Below, in pieces: positions 26,233 to 35,056 of a DNA stretch of 64,000 nucleotides. The DNA is from CAXMQZ01 sp963707075 (GTDB lineage Bacteria; Acidobacteriota; Thermoanaerobaculia; Multivoradales; JAHEKO01), in contig CAVPOX010000015.1 of assembly GCA_963707075.1 (NCBI GenBank), positions 434,001 to 498,000 on the forward strand, read 5' to 3'. The position numbers were made by a program, and so were the translations under genes. A model generated the notes under the pieces. That model saw nothing but the letters and a program-made list of their open reading frames with translations, was not told the origin of the DNA and did not search any database. The stretch's first letter is position 1; each line of letters starts with the position of its first letter.

Positions 26233-26991
26233 ATGATCGTCGCGATAGCCAATCAGAAGGGTGGAGTAGGGAAGACCACCACTGCTATCAACCTGGCAGC
26301 GGCCTTTGCCTCGAAGGGGTTGAAGACCCTTCTCATCGATCTCGACCCCCAGGCCAATAGCTCGCTCTCTTTCGTGAATGTCCACGAACTGGACCAGACC
26401 ATCTATCATGCCCTCGTCGAATCCGATGTCAGCATCACGGATGTGATTCAGAAGGCCGAGTATGTCGATCATCTCGATGTGGCTCCTTCATCGATCTCGC
26501 TGGCGAAGATCGAGGCCAAGCTACTAGGGGAGCTCGACAGCTACTACCGCCTGAAGGATGAGGTGAAGAAGATAAGGCGACGATATGAGTTTATCGTCAT
26601 CGATACACCGCCGGCGTTGGGGATTATTACTGTCAATGCGATGGTGACTGCCTCGCATGTCTTGATTCCGATCCAGTCCAGTTATTTCGCGCTGGAAGGC
26701 ACGGACGACCTTCTGGAGACGATCGACAAGATCAAGTTGCGGGCCAATCCGAGGCTGCAGATCCTCGGAGCATTATTGACGCTCTTCGACAACCGAACGC
26801 GACTCTCGAAGGACATTCGTGAACAGGTCAGGCAGGTCTTTGGCGACAAGCTTTTCGATACCGTTATCTCGAAGAGTGTGCGCCTCGAAGAGAGTCCGGC
26901 GTATCGGGAATCGATCTTTACCTTTGCACCGCGCTCGAGTGGTGCATTTCAGTACTACAAGCTTTCCGAGGAAATTCTAGGTCGTGTCTGA
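26233..26991 (+). CDS. parA: ParA/Soj chromosome partitioning ATPase
   Basis: A Walker-type ATPase that moves ParB-parS complexes during chromosome segregation. 252 residues with the deviant Walker A KGGVGKTTTAINLAAAF at residues 9-25, switch DLDPQANSS, and Walker B FIVIDTPPALG. The short N-terminus without a DNA-binding extension marks the chromosomal (Soj-like) type. The end overlaps parB by 8 bases. The two genes are usually near the origin, but no dnaA, gidA or parS site is visible here. Confidence 0.95.
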   Translation: MIVAIANQKGGVGKTTTAINLAAAFASKGLKTLLIDLDPQANSSLSFVNVHELDQTIYHALVESDVSITDVIQKAEYVDHLDVAPSSISLAKIEAKLLGELDSYYRLKDEVKKIRRRYEFIVIDTPPALGIITVNAMVTASHVLIPIQSSYFALEGTDDLLETIDKIKLRANPRLQILGALLTLFDNRTRLSKDIREQVRQVFGDKLFDTVISKSVRLEESPAYRESIFTFAPRSSGAFQYYKLSEEILGRV

Positions 26992-27880
26992 CGCTTCAGC
27001 AGGAAAGAGGGGGTTGCCTGAACAGGTGAAGATGCGCCATTCTACGCACTTCGTCGAAGACCTGACGGTGCGAAGTGAGTCTCCGGTCGGGCGGATGATC
27101 GATCTTGGCAGTGTCGAGCCCGACCCCTCGCAGCCACGAGCCGCGATGGGGGATCTTTCAGAGTTGATCGCCTCTGTGGAGGACAAGGGAGTGCTGGAGC
27201 CTATTCTGGTGCGCCCGCATCCAGATTCCCTGAGCTCCGGGAAACCGCGGTATCGAATCATCTCGGGCGAGCGTCGGTATCATGCGGCGGTTGAAGCCGG
27301 GCTGTCGCAAGTGCCCGCGATCGAGATGGATGTCGAGGAGGAAGAGGCCCTGGAGATTGCCCTGGTGGAAAACCTCCAGCGCAAGGACTTGACGCCCTTC
27401 GAAGAGGGGGAGGGCTATCGCCAGTTGGCCGAAAAGCATGGCTACACCCATGAAGATATCGCCCAGGCGGTGGGCAAATCACGCACCGTTATCACTGAGA
27501 GCCTGGCTCTTCTCGAGATGCCGGCAGAGGTTCGAAACGCGGCGGGGGCTCTGGGCGTCAATGCCAAGTCATCTCTCATCGAGATTGTGAAGCTGTGCGA
27601 CAGGCCCGAGGAGATGATCTATCTTCTGGAGCAGGTGGCGACCCGCGGGTTGAGCCGCGACGATTTGAGGGCTGTTGCCCGGAGCCGGACCAAGTCGGGT
27701 TCCGCCGCAGGCAAGTCGTCGAAGCCGCGAAGCAAGCCCTACACCTTCAAGTTCAAGTCGCCTGACAAGACGTTCAATCTCTCGTTGAGCTTCCGCCGGA
27801 GCACGGTTGATCGGGACGACCTGATTTCCGCGCTGGAAGAGATCCTGCAGCAACTCCGATTTTCCGACGACTCGATGTGA
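26984..27880 (+). CDS. parB: ParB/Spo0J chromosome partitioning protein
   Basis: A CTP-dependent DNA clamp that loads at parS. 298 residues from GTG 26984. The N-terminal nucleotide-binding domain has SQPRAAMGDLSELIASVEDKG-type sequence, YRIISGERRYHAAVEAG and ALVENLQRKDLTPFEEGEGY. A helix-turn-helix (YTHEDIAQAVGKSRTVITESL) binds parS. The C-terminal part is basic and Ser-rich, followed by an amphipathic dimerisation tail. It is coupled to parA. A search by eye for a full 16-base parS palindrome in the window found none. Confidence 0.95.
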   Translation: MSDASAGKRGLPEQVKMRHSTHFVEDLTVRSESPVGRMIDLGSVEPDPSQPRAAMGDLSELIASVEDKGVLEPILVRPHPDSLSSGKPRYRIISGERRYHAAVEAGLSQVPAIEMDVEEEEALEIALVENLQRKDLTPFEEGEGYRQLAEKHGYTHEDIAQAVGKSRTVITESLALLEMPAEVRNAAGALGVNAKSSLIEIVKLCDRPEEMIYLLEQVATRGLSRDDLRAVARSRTKSGSAAGKSSKPRSKPYTFKFKSPDKTFNLSLSFRRSTVDRDDLISALEEILQQLRFSDDSM

Positions 27881-28040
27881 AGAAACCGCTGCCTGGATTC
27901 AGGCTTCGAGGGGCAGTGGAGCGAGTGTCGCGCGGTTACGCAAGTTTACATAATATATCTTATCGGACGTTGTATGCGACCGAGTTCGCCGGCTCCGCCA
28001 AGGTATCCTTGCCCTGCTTTCTTCGTATAATCCCGTCGAC

Positions 28041-30419
28041 GTGAAACACCTCAATCGACTCGATCGCTACGTCTTCCGGGAGGTTCTGGGGCCCGTTACG
28101 CTGGGGTTTGCGGTCTACACCTTCCTGCTGCTCATGCAGTTCCTTTTTCGCTCGGCGGAGATGATCGTTCGTCGCGACGTTCCTGCCGACATCGTTGGCA
28201 AGCTGTTGATACTGACGCTGCCGAACATCGTCGTGCTGACAATCCCGATGTCCTTGCTCTTCGGTGTGCTGGTCGGTATGGGACGCCTGTCATCAGACAG
28301 TGAGCTCGTTGCACTGCGCTCCTGTGGTATCAGTCTCTACCAACTCTACCGGCCGATTCTCGCGTTGTCGTTGATGCTGACAGCGTTGAATATCTTTTTC
28401 ATGGTCTGGAGCCTTCCAAGAGCCAATCATGCCCTGCAGCAGCTGCGCATCGATATCGTCACCGGCAGCAGCAGCAAGCAGATCGAGCCGCGGGTGTTTT
28501 ATGAGGACTGGCAAGGATTGGTGCTCTACATCTTCGATTCCCCACCCGAGGCGAGTCATTGGGAAGGAGTTTTCGTGGCGCAGGAGCCCGAGGGGACGAT
28601 CGGCAAGGTGACGGTCGCTGAAAAGGGCGAAGTGCGGTTCGACGAGCTCAACGACCGCCTGATGCTGCACCTGGAGAACGCATTGGTCCATGAGGTGGAC
28701 ATGGCCGAGCCAGACCGTTACAACGTTACCCGTTTCGCAAGCCTCGAGCAGACGCTGATCGATCAGTTCGTTCACGACCAGCGAGTCAACATCACCAAGG
28801 GGGTGCGGGAGCTGACGGTTCCGGAGCTGCGCGAGCGATTGCGGGACCCGGAGCTCAGTCCCGAGATGCGCAATATCACCGAGGTCGAGATCCACAAGAA
28901 GTTTTCCATTCCGGTCGCCACGGCGGTCTTCGGCCTACTGGCTCTACCCCTCGGCGTCAGCGGCGGTTCCCGGAGCAGCAAGTCGTCTGGATTCGCCATG
29001 TCCATCGCCATCATCATGGTCTACTACATAATCCTGAACAATGGCGAGGAGATGGCCCGGGTCGGTCGCATGCCTGCCTCACTGGCTATGTGGCTGCCCA
29101 ATCTGATCTTCACCGTTGTCGGGATCTTCCTGATCATTCGACGTAACAGCGACCGGTCGTTGCTTCTGGGGAGCGTCGGAGGCTTGCTGAGCAAGCTCTC
29201 GATCTCCAACCTCGGCTTCCTGGAGAAATGGCGATCCCGATCTCGCTCGAGCTCGCCCGCCGAATCCGCGACCGGACAGCGTTCCTCCACTCAGGCGGAC
29301 GTTGTTCTTCGGCTTCCGCGCTTCCGACTCAAGTTTCCCAATCTGCTCGATCGTTATGTCATCAGGATGTTCGCCGGGGTGATCCTTCTGGTACTCATAT
29401 CGGGTGTGGGAATTTCGGTGGTTGCCGACTTGTCCGACCGCATCGACGAGATATTCAAGAACGATGTGCCGGCGGGCGTGATTCTCGACTACTACAGATA
29501 TCTCTCGCTCCAGTTGGCCTACGAGATTTCGCCGGTGGCTGTGTTGGTGACCACCCTGATCATCTTTGGCGTTCTGTCCAAGACCAACGAGATTACAGCT
29601 GCCAAGTCCCTTGGTATCAGCCTTTTCAGGTTGGCGATTCCAGCCGTCGTCGCGGCGATTCTCATCGCGATACTGGGCGGTTTTCTGCAGACGACGATTC
29701 TCCCGGCGACAAATGAGAAAGTCGCGCAGTTGAAAGACCGGATCAAGGGTCGCACCGCGGCGCGGTCGTACCGGCGGGCCGATCGTCAATGGCTCTTCGG
29801 TCAGGGAAGGTATATCTACAACTACCAGAACTATGAGGACGAGAACAAGCAGCTCAACAATCTTCAGGTCTTCGAGTTCGACGACCGAGGTAGTCTTACT
29901 CGTCGTCTGCACTCGGATTCAGCCCGCTACCTCGGCGACGCATGGTTGTTCGAAAAGGGATGGGTTCGCGCCTTCGAAGACAACGAAGTACTCGAATACC
30001 GGAGCTTCGACCAGCCGGTAATCGACTACTACCCGGAGACGCCTGACTACTTCGAGTCCGAGTACAAGTTACCGGATGCGATGAACTATGCGGAGCTGCG
30101 CCAGCACATCCAGGAGGTCGAGGCCAGCGGCCAGGCCGTGCCCGATCTGGAGGTAGAGTTGCACAAGAAGATCTCCTTGCCGTTCGCGTCGATTGTCATG
30201 GCGCTGGTGGCTCTACCCTTCTCCTTTCGCCTCGGTCGGAAAGGCACTCTCTACGGGGTGGGCATCGGAATCGTGCTGGGCATGGTCTTCTTCTCCATGC
30301 TGGCTTTTACCTCTACACTGGGCGAAACTGGTGCGTTGCCACCTTTGGTGGCGGTCTGGAGCCCCAATATCGCCTTCATGATTCTGTCGCTGTACCTCAT
30401 TCTCGGAGTGCGCAGCTGA
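28041..30419 (+). CDS. Fused LptF-LptG LPS export permease
   Basis: A 792-residue inner-membrane protein with two consecutive YjgP/YjgQ (LptF/LptG) units, so one polypeptide would provide both halves of the LptB2FG channel. Unit 1 spans residues 1-375 (LDRYVFREVLGPVTLGFAVYTFL to WLPNLIFTVVGIFLII). A polar Ser/Arg-rich linker covers about 376-430. Unit 2 (431-792) restarts with LLDRYVIRMFAGVILLVLISG and ends VWSPNIAFMILSLYLI. Each unit has six membrane helices around a periplasmic beta domain, and the coupling helices read ELVALRSCGISLYQL and EITAAKSLGISLFRL. GTG 28041 is the start. An AT-rich stretch (27945-27965) upstream may hold a promoter. Confidence 0.9.
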   Translation: MKHLNRLDRYVFREVLGPVTLGFAVYTFLLLMQFLFRSAEMIVRRDVPADIVGKLLILTLPNIVVLTIPMSLLFGVLVGMGRLSSDSELVALRSCGISLYQLYRPILALSLMLTALNIFFMVWSLPRANHALQQLRIDIVTGSSSKQIEPRVFYEDWQGLVLYIFDSPPEASHWEGVFVAQEPEGTIGKVTVAEKGEVRFDELNDRLMLHLENALVHEVDMAEPDRYNVTRFASLEQTLIDQFVHDQRVNITKGVRELTVPELRERLRDPELSPEMRNITEVEIHKKFSIPVATAVFGLLALPLGVSGGSRSSKSSGFAMSIAIIMVYYIILNNGEEMARVGRMPASLAMWLPNLIFTVVGIFLIIRRNSDRSLLLGSVGGLLSKLSISNLGFLEKWRSRSRSSSPAESATGQRSSTQADVVLRLPRFRLKFPNLLDRYVIRMFAGVILLVLISGVGISVVADLSDRIDEIFKNDVPAGVILDYYRYLSLQLAYEISPVAVLVTTLIIFGVLSKTNEITAAKSLGISLFRLAIPAVVAAILIAILGGFLQTTILPATNEKVAQLKDRIKGRTAARSYRRADRQWLFGQGRYIYNYQNYEDENKQLNNLQVFEFDDRGSLTRRLHSDSARYLGDAWLFEKGWVRAFEDNEVLEYRSFDQPVIDYYPETPDYFESEYKLPDAMNYAELRQHIQEVEASGQAVPDLEVELHKKISLPFASIVMALVALPFSFRLGRKGTLYGVGIGIVLGMVFFSMLAFTSTLGETGALPPLVAVWSPNIAFMILSLYLILGVRS

Positions 30420-30426
30420 GGCCCAT

Positions 30427-31242
30427 TTGAGCGTATTCATCCTCTTCATGCTGGCCCTGAGCGCCGGGTCGCTGTCGACGCTCTTCTGGGTACCCGAGGA
30501 GGATCTGGGGCGGGGCTATTTCCAACTCAATGCACTGATCATCCTGAGCCTGCTCGCCCTCACTCTGGTGGTGGTGATTCTCCACCCGATCGAGCCCTTT
30601 GGACTTCACCCGAAAGCTGGCAAGGGAATTCTGGCAGTGGCGCTGGCGCTGGCCTTTCTCTATTACGCTGCGGTGTGGCGCGAGCGTTGGAATGCGTCGC
30701 ACCTACCTGCGGCATTGGCTCTCATGGCGGCCACTGCCGCCTTGCTCCTGAGCGGTCTGTCCGTGGTCGAGGCGAGGACTCCCCTGCCCCACCGGCAGGC
30801 GCTTCTGGTGCTGTCCCTGCTGAGCTCGGCCCTGCTTCTCGGTTGGTCGCTGATCACCATGCTGCTGGGACACTGGTACCTGGTCGTGCCCAAGCTCAGC
30901 TTTCGCTATCTGATCGTCTTCTGTCGTGTTCTCGTCGCCACGGTCCTGCTGCGCTGTGTTTCGGTGGGGTTGTCCCTGGCGGTGGCAGCCTCTGTCGATC
31001 CCTTCGTCCTGCCTAATCCCTGGAGCCTCCTTGTGACCCTGGGCGGTCAAGGAATGTTCTTCTGGTTCCGAGTGCTCTGGGGCCTGGCAATTCCGTTTCT
31101 GTTGGCCACGATGGCCCTGCATTGCGCCCGGAACCGATCGAATCAATCTGCCACCGGCATCCTCTATGTGCTGCTCGTCGGCAGTTTGATCGGCGAGATC
31201 ACAGCGCTCTACCTGACACTCTCCACCGGCGTACCGATCTGA
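30427..31242 (+). CDS. Polytopic membrane protein of unknown function
   Basis: A 271-residue protein not recognised. About eight hydrophobic helices are visible, for example LNALIILSLLALTLVVVIL, LPAALALMAATAALLLSGL and WGLAIPFLLATMALH. A conserved-looking polar spot GHWYLVVPKLSFRYL lies in the middle, and a cytoplasmic patch HCARNRSNQSATG near the end. TTG 30427 starts 7 bases after the LptF-LptG fusion, so it is probably in that transcript. The zinc-ribbon gene follows 15 bases later. Any role in envelope biogenesis is inferred from position only. Confidence 0.7.
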   Translation: MSVFILFMLALSAGSLSTLFWVPEEDLGRGYFQLNALIILSLLALTLVVVILHPIEPFGLHPKAGKGILAVALALAFLYYAAVWRERWNASHLPAALALMAATAALLLSGLSVVEARTPLPHRQALLVLSLLSSALLLGWSLITMLLGHWYLVVPKLSFRYLIVFCRVLVATVLLRCVSVGLSLAVAASVDPFVLPNPWSLLVTLGGQGMFFWFRVLWGLAIPFLLATMALHCARNRSNQSATGILYVLLVGSLIGEITALYLTLSTGVPI

Positions 31243-31257
31243 GAAGGACTCTGGCAC

Positions 31258-31734
31258 GTGCGGATTCGAACTCAATGCCGAAGCTGCGGCCTGCCTTTTC
31301 GAACCCGATTGACGCGGCAGCAGGAAGTCGTCCTCTGTCCCAACTGCGGCGAGGAACGACCGGTCGACACTGCCGGATGGCCCCGCGAGGCCCCTCATCA
31401 TGTGGTGAACTGTCTGCTTTGCGGGTGCCGCCATCTCTATCGGCAACGGGACGTCAACCGGGCTCTGGGGTGCCTGCTCGTGGCCATCGGGGCAGTCCTT
31501 GTTCCCTGGACCTACGGTCTGTCGCTCGTGGTTCTGGCCGGCGTCGACTTGATTCTGTTCTACCGACTTCGAGAGTCAGTCGTCTGCTATCGATGTGACA
31601 CGGTATACCGCGACGCGCGGCCCGGGCCGCGCCAGAATGAATTCGATCTGCTCAAACACGACGTGCTCAAGTATGGCAAGAGTTGGGCTGAACCCGAGGG
31701 GCTCAGTGGCGACGAAGTGGATGACTCTCGATGA
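31258..31734 (+). CDS. Zinc-ribbon membrane protein, unknown function
   Basis: 158 residues from GTG 31258. Cysteine pairs CRSC, CPNC, CLLC and CYRC suggest two zinc ribbons, the first at residues 7-28 and the second split across a hydrophobic segment (ALGCLLVAIGAVLVPWTYGLSLVVLAGVDLI, given here as the span about 70-100). The tail is charged (EFDLLKHDVLKYGKSW). It probably sits in the inner membrane with zinc ribbons in the cytoplasm. It follows the polytopic protein by 15 bases. Its last 32 bases overlap the convergent DUF84 gene. Confidence 0.68.
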   Translation: MRIRTQCRSCGLPFRTRLTRQQEVVLCPNCGEERPVDTAGWPREAPHHVVNCLLCGCRHLYRQRDVNRALGCLLVAIGAVLVPWTYGLSLVVLAGVDLILFYRLRESVVCYRCDTVYRDARPGPRQNEFDLLKHDVLKYGKSWAEPEGLSGDEVDDSR

Positions 31735-32302
31735 CGCCGTAGAGGACCGAGGAGACCGCGTGAAACGTAGCGACAGAAACGGCATTGCGTCGGGTCTCCA
31801 GGCCACCGGTCAGCGAGCTGGTCATGCCACCTTTGCGCCGGGTACCGGGGATGGCGAAAGGAATCTGTTGGTCTTCGAGGCCCTCGATGAGGCGAGAAGG
31901 TATCTCCACCGATCCGCTCGCCCCCCAGGCTTCGCCCGTGAGACCGATGATCACGGTCCACGCCCGGACAAAGTAATGCACATGGCCGTCGATTTCCATC
32001 GAATGAAGACCACCCTCTGCGGCTGCGTAGAAATGGTAGGCCTGGCCCAGACTCTCTCTCAGGGCCGCGGCCTTCTCCCGCGCCAGCTCGATGGTCTCTT
32101 CATCGCTCAGCGGCAGACCCATCGGCTCATCCCCGGACTGGTGCGGCACGACTGCTACCGGGATGGGGCGCCCCAAACCGTCATGGAAGTAGCGTATGAA
32201 GCCATCCCGTATACCCAGCAATTTATCGGGCGCTGCACTGGCCACAGCGACTTCGATTCCGCTCTGGAAGCGGCGCCAGAAGGCCCTAAGATCTTTTTCC
32301 AT
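31703..32302 (-). CDS. DUF84 family inosine/xanthosine triphosphatase-like protein
   Basis: A 199-residue protein resembling the YjjX/DUF84 house-cleaning phosphatases that hydrolyse non-canonical purine triphosphates. Supporting motifs: IEVAVASAAPDKLLGIRDGF at the nucleotide-binding start, PLSDEETIELAREKAAA, AAAEGGLHSME (the EGG element) and WTVIIGLTGEAWGASGSVEIP. The typical (T/S)NP.K motif is replaced by SAAPDKL, so activity is uncertain. The ATG (32302-32300) shares the palindrome CATG with the divergent methyltransferase ATG, and the 3' end overlaps the zinc-ribbon gene. Confidence 0.72.
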   Translation of the reverse strand: MEKDLRAFWRRFQSGIEVAVASAAPDKLLGIRDGFIRYFHDGLGRPIPVAVVPHQSGDEPMGLPLSDEETIELAREKAAALRESLGQAYHFYAAAEGGLHSMEIDGHVHYFVRAWTVIIGLTGEAWGASGSVEIPSRLIEGLEDQQIPFAIPGTRRKGGMTSSLTGGLETRRNAVSVATFHAVSSVLYGVIESHPLRRH

Positions 32303-33077
32303 GATCGTCAGTCGTCAGAATCAGAAGATTAAGGATATTCGCCGGCTTCGCCGCTGTAAAGGTGAGAGGGCAGTTCTCGAGGGCCCCCATCTGGTTGGAG
32401 AAGCGCTACGGGCGGGTCTGCCTCTCGAATTCGTTCTCGCCACGCCCGAGTTCGCCAGGCGGGAGGCTTCCCTCGAGATCCTCTCTCGGGCAGATCTCGC
32501 TGTGTCACTGGTGGATCCCACCCTCCTCGATGAAGTTTGCGATGCAGACTCGCCGAGGGGCATCGTGGCGATCGCAGCGATCCCGCCGACCCCACTTTCT
32601 TCGCTTCCTCTTGTCGAAGATGGCTTGTACCTCTTCCTCGACGGTTTGCAGGATCCCGGAAACCTGGGTGCACTGGCTCGAAGTGCGGAGGCCTTTGGCG
32701 GTGTGGCCCTGATCCTGGGCCCGGGAACTGTTCATCCAAACCATCCCCGAGCCTTGCGTGCCTCTGCGGGCAGTCTCTTGCGTCTGCCAGTTGCGGTGGA
32801 CACTCCAGTGACCGATCTCGAAACTTTTCTGCAGCCAGTGACTCCCTTGTGGACAGTCCTGACACCGCGCGGGGGCAAGTCGTTCGAAGAGATTCCGGCG
32901 AGAGGCGCGGTGGTCCTGACCATCGGTGCGGAAGGGCCCGGTGTGTCGGCGCAGATCGCGGCACAGGCTGATCTTCAGCTCACCATTGCCCTGCAAGGCG
33001 AAGTCGAGTCGCTGAACGCGACTGTTGCTGCATCGATCGCGCTCTATGAGATCCGCCGGTCGAGAGCGCGTGGCTAG
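32301..33077 (+). CDS. SpoU/TrmH-family RNA 2'-O-methyltransferase
   Basis: Methylates a ribose 2'-OH in tRNA or rRNA. 258 residues. An N-terminal substrate-binding domain (residues 1-95; KIKDIRRLRRCKGERAVLEG) precedes the SPOUT knot with motif 1 LDGLQDPGNLGALARSAEAFG, motif 2 LTIGAEGPGVS and motif 3 LQGEVESLNATVAASIALYE. The exact nucleotide cannot be told. ATG 32301 overlaps the divergent DUF84 ATG. At the other end its TAG overlaps the etfA TAG in CTAG. Confidence 0.9.
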   Translation: MIVSRQNQKIKDIRRLRRCKGERAVLEGPHLVGEALRAGLPLEFVLATPEFARREASLEILSRADLAVSLVDPTLLDEVCDADSPRGIVAIAAIPPTPLSSLPLVEDGLYLFLDGLQDPGNLGALARSAEAFGGVALILGPGTVHPNHPRALRASAGSLLRLPVAVDTPVTDLETFLQPVTPLWTVLTPRGGKSFEEIPARGAVVLTIGAEGPGVSAQIAAQADLQLTIALQGEVESLNATVAASIALYEIRRSRARG

Positions 33078-34060
33078 GTACCCTTGGCCGCTCGAACCGC
33101 CGCGGTCAGTGCGGGAACGATTTCGTGAAGGTCTCCAACGATGCCGTATTGCGCGATGTTGAAGATCGGCGCTGAGGGATCCTTGTTGATCGCCACGATG
33201 ACCTGGGCTCCCTTCATGCCGACCAGATGCTGAATCGCGCCGGAGATGCCTGCGGCGAGGTAGAGCTTCGGTGACACCGTCTGTCCGCTCGAACCGATCT
33301 GGCGCTCTCTCGGCAGCCAACCGCTGTCGATTACCGGGCGACTGGCTCCCAACTCGGCACCCAGGGCTTCGGCCAACTCTTGTAGAGGCCCGATGTTGTC
33401 GGCATCGCCAACGCCCCTGCCTACAGCGACGATGAGCTCGCTCTGCGAAAGGTCCACCTGATCCTTGGCGGCCTCTTCGACACCCAGAATCTCTCGATCA
33501 GCCACGATCGCGCTCTCATCGATCACCACGGGTTGAACAGGTGATTCACCGCGGACGACCTCGTCGGCTGGAAACGCAGCTGACTGGAGTGAGACGACGA
33601 CCGCACCGTCGGTACGGGTTCGCACACGCGCCTCGAGCTTGCCGCTCATCACGGGCCGCCGCCAGACCAGGCCGGCGGCGTCACCTTCTATCGCTGTAAC
33701 CTCCGGGATCAAAGCTGCATCGAGTCTCTGCGCCAGCCGGGGGGCATAGTCCACTGTCTGATAGGTATGCGGGAATAGCAGGAAATCAGGTTTGGACTCC
33801 GCCGCCGCGAGCTCCAGAGCAGCAATATAGGCAGCGGGTGTGTAGTTCTCCAGCGAGGGCACATCGATCACGCGAACAGCAGCCAGCTGGCACGCGGCCA
33901 GCTCCTGTGCAGCGCCCTGGACATTGGCGCCGAGAAGGACCGCTTCGACAGTGCCATCGACGAGATCGGCAAGGATCTGCGCCGCCCGGATGGCTTCGAA
34001 GGACATCTTGTGCAGCTTGCCATCGCGTTGCTGAGCAACGACCCAGATTGCTTTCGACAT
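33074..34060 (-). CDS. etfA: Electron transfer flavoprotein, alpha subunit
   Basis: Carries FAD and passes electrons from acyl-CoA dehydrogenases to ETF-quinone oxidoreductase. 328 residues. The C-terminal FAD domain is well conserved: IVAVGRGVGDADNI, GASRPVIDSGWLPRERQIGSSGQTVSPKLYLAAGISGAIQH (in two runs), INKDPSAPIFNIAQYGIVGDL. The ATG overlaps the etfB stop by one base (TAATG). No acyl-CoA dehydrogenase is next to it, but the mutase operon at 41-50 kb suggests use in acyl-CoA and branched-chain catabolism. Confidence 0.96.
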   Translation of the reverse strand: MSKAIWVVAQQRDGKLHKMSFEAIRAAQILADLVDGTVEAVLLGANVQGAAQELAACQLAAVRVIDVPSLENYTPAAYIAALELAAAESKPDFLLFPHTYQTVDYAPRLAQRLDAALIPEVTAIEGDAAGLVWRRPVMSGKLEARVRTRTDGAVVVSLQSAAFPADEVVRGESPVQPVVIDESAIVADREILGVEEAAKDQVDLSQSELIVAVGRGVGDADNIGPLQELAEALGAELGASRPVIDSGWLPRERQIGSSGQTVSPKLYLAAGISGAIQHLVGMKGAQVIVAINKDPSAPIFNIAQYGIVGDLHEIVPALTAAVRAAKGT

Positions 34061-34854
34061 TACAGGACCCTCGCTTCCTTTTGGAGTTTTTCAACCAGAA
34101 TCCGGGCTGCCTCCGCCGGCTCACCTTCGATGATCTGCGCCGCCTCGCCGGTCTGTGGCAGGGCGATGCCGAGAATCTCGAGTTTCGAGCCAGCTTCGCC
34201 CACCTCGTCCACGGAGAGTCCGAGGTCGTCGGGTGTCAGGGGGGCAATCTCCTTACGTTTGGCCTGCATGATCCCTTTCAGTGAGGCATAGCGTGGCTTG
34301 TTCAGGCCGGCCTGGACCTCGAGGACCGCTGGCAAGCCGAGACGGAAGATCTCATTCATTCCCGCTTCCATTTCACGGGTCACCTTGGCGCTGCCTCCAC
34401 CTTCCTCGATGTCGATTCCCATCACCAACCAGGCATGTGGCCAACCGAGGTGCGCGGCGATGATCGAGCCGGTCGAGCCATAGCCAACGTCGTCGGACTG
34501 AGAGCCGGTGAGCACCAGATCGAACTCTTCCCTGCTCAGTGCAGCTGCCAGTGCCCTTCCGGTGGCCAGACTGTCGCCTCCCGCGAAAGCCTCGTCGGAA
34601 AGATGCACCGCCCGGTTCGCGCCAAGTGCCAGAGCCTTGCGCAGGGCCTCGCGAACACGTTCGGGCCCCAGACTGAAGACGACGACTTCACCCTCGGTCT
34701 TCTCAGCCAGTCTCAGCGCCTCCTCCAGGGCGTAGCCGTCGCTCTCGTTGATCACGAACTGCACGTCTTCTTCTTCGATCCACTTGCCATCCGAGGCGAT
34801 ACGCAGTCGCGCTTCGCTGTCAGGTACCTGCTTGATACAGACCGCGATTCTCAT
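34060..34854 (-). CDS. etfB: Electron transfer flavoprotein, beta subunit
   Basis: The AMP-binding partner of EtfA. 264 residues. Family landmarks: MRIAVCIKQVPDSEA, FVINESDGYALEEALRL, LALGANRAVHLSD, LVLTGSQSDDVGYGSTG (with the usual D.G.TG nucleotide loop) and AGLNKPRYASLKGIMQAK, the recognition loop. It is the first gene of the etfBA pair, and a 200-base divergent region separates it from tolQ. Confidence 0.96.
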   Translation of the reverse strand: MRIAVCIKQVPDSEARLRIASDGKWIEEEDVQFVINESDGYALEEALRLAEKTEGEVVVFSLGPERVREALRKALALGANRAVHLSDEAFAGGDSLATGRALAAALSREEFDLVLTGSQSDDVGYGSTGSIIAAHLGWPHAWLVMGIDIEEGGGSAKVTREMEAGMNEIFRLGLPAVLEVQAGLNKPRYASLKGIMQAKRKEIAPLTPDDLGLSVDEVGEAGSKLEILGIALPQTGEAAQIIEGEPAEAARILVEKLQKEARVL

Positions 34855-35056
34855 CTGTCTTACTCCTCCTTGATCAGCTGATAGGACGCAGAACCGGTGA
34901 GTGAGCTCGAATCGGTGGCGGGTCCGTCACCGCGTTCGCAATGGCTCCTGGGTGAGTTTACCACGCGAGGAGTTGACCCCGAGTCGCTCGGACAAGGATG
35001 TCGTGGACAGGCTGCCAAGCAGCGTGCTACCTTGTGCCCCGCCAACGGGGAGATCG

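Noticed and set aside
28030..28050. Possible parS site near the LptF-LptG start (GTGAAACA half)
   Set aside because: Only one half of the TGTTTCACGTGAAACA palindrome matches. The other half has about 3 of 8 bases, and the match is explained by the GTG AAA CAC start codons.
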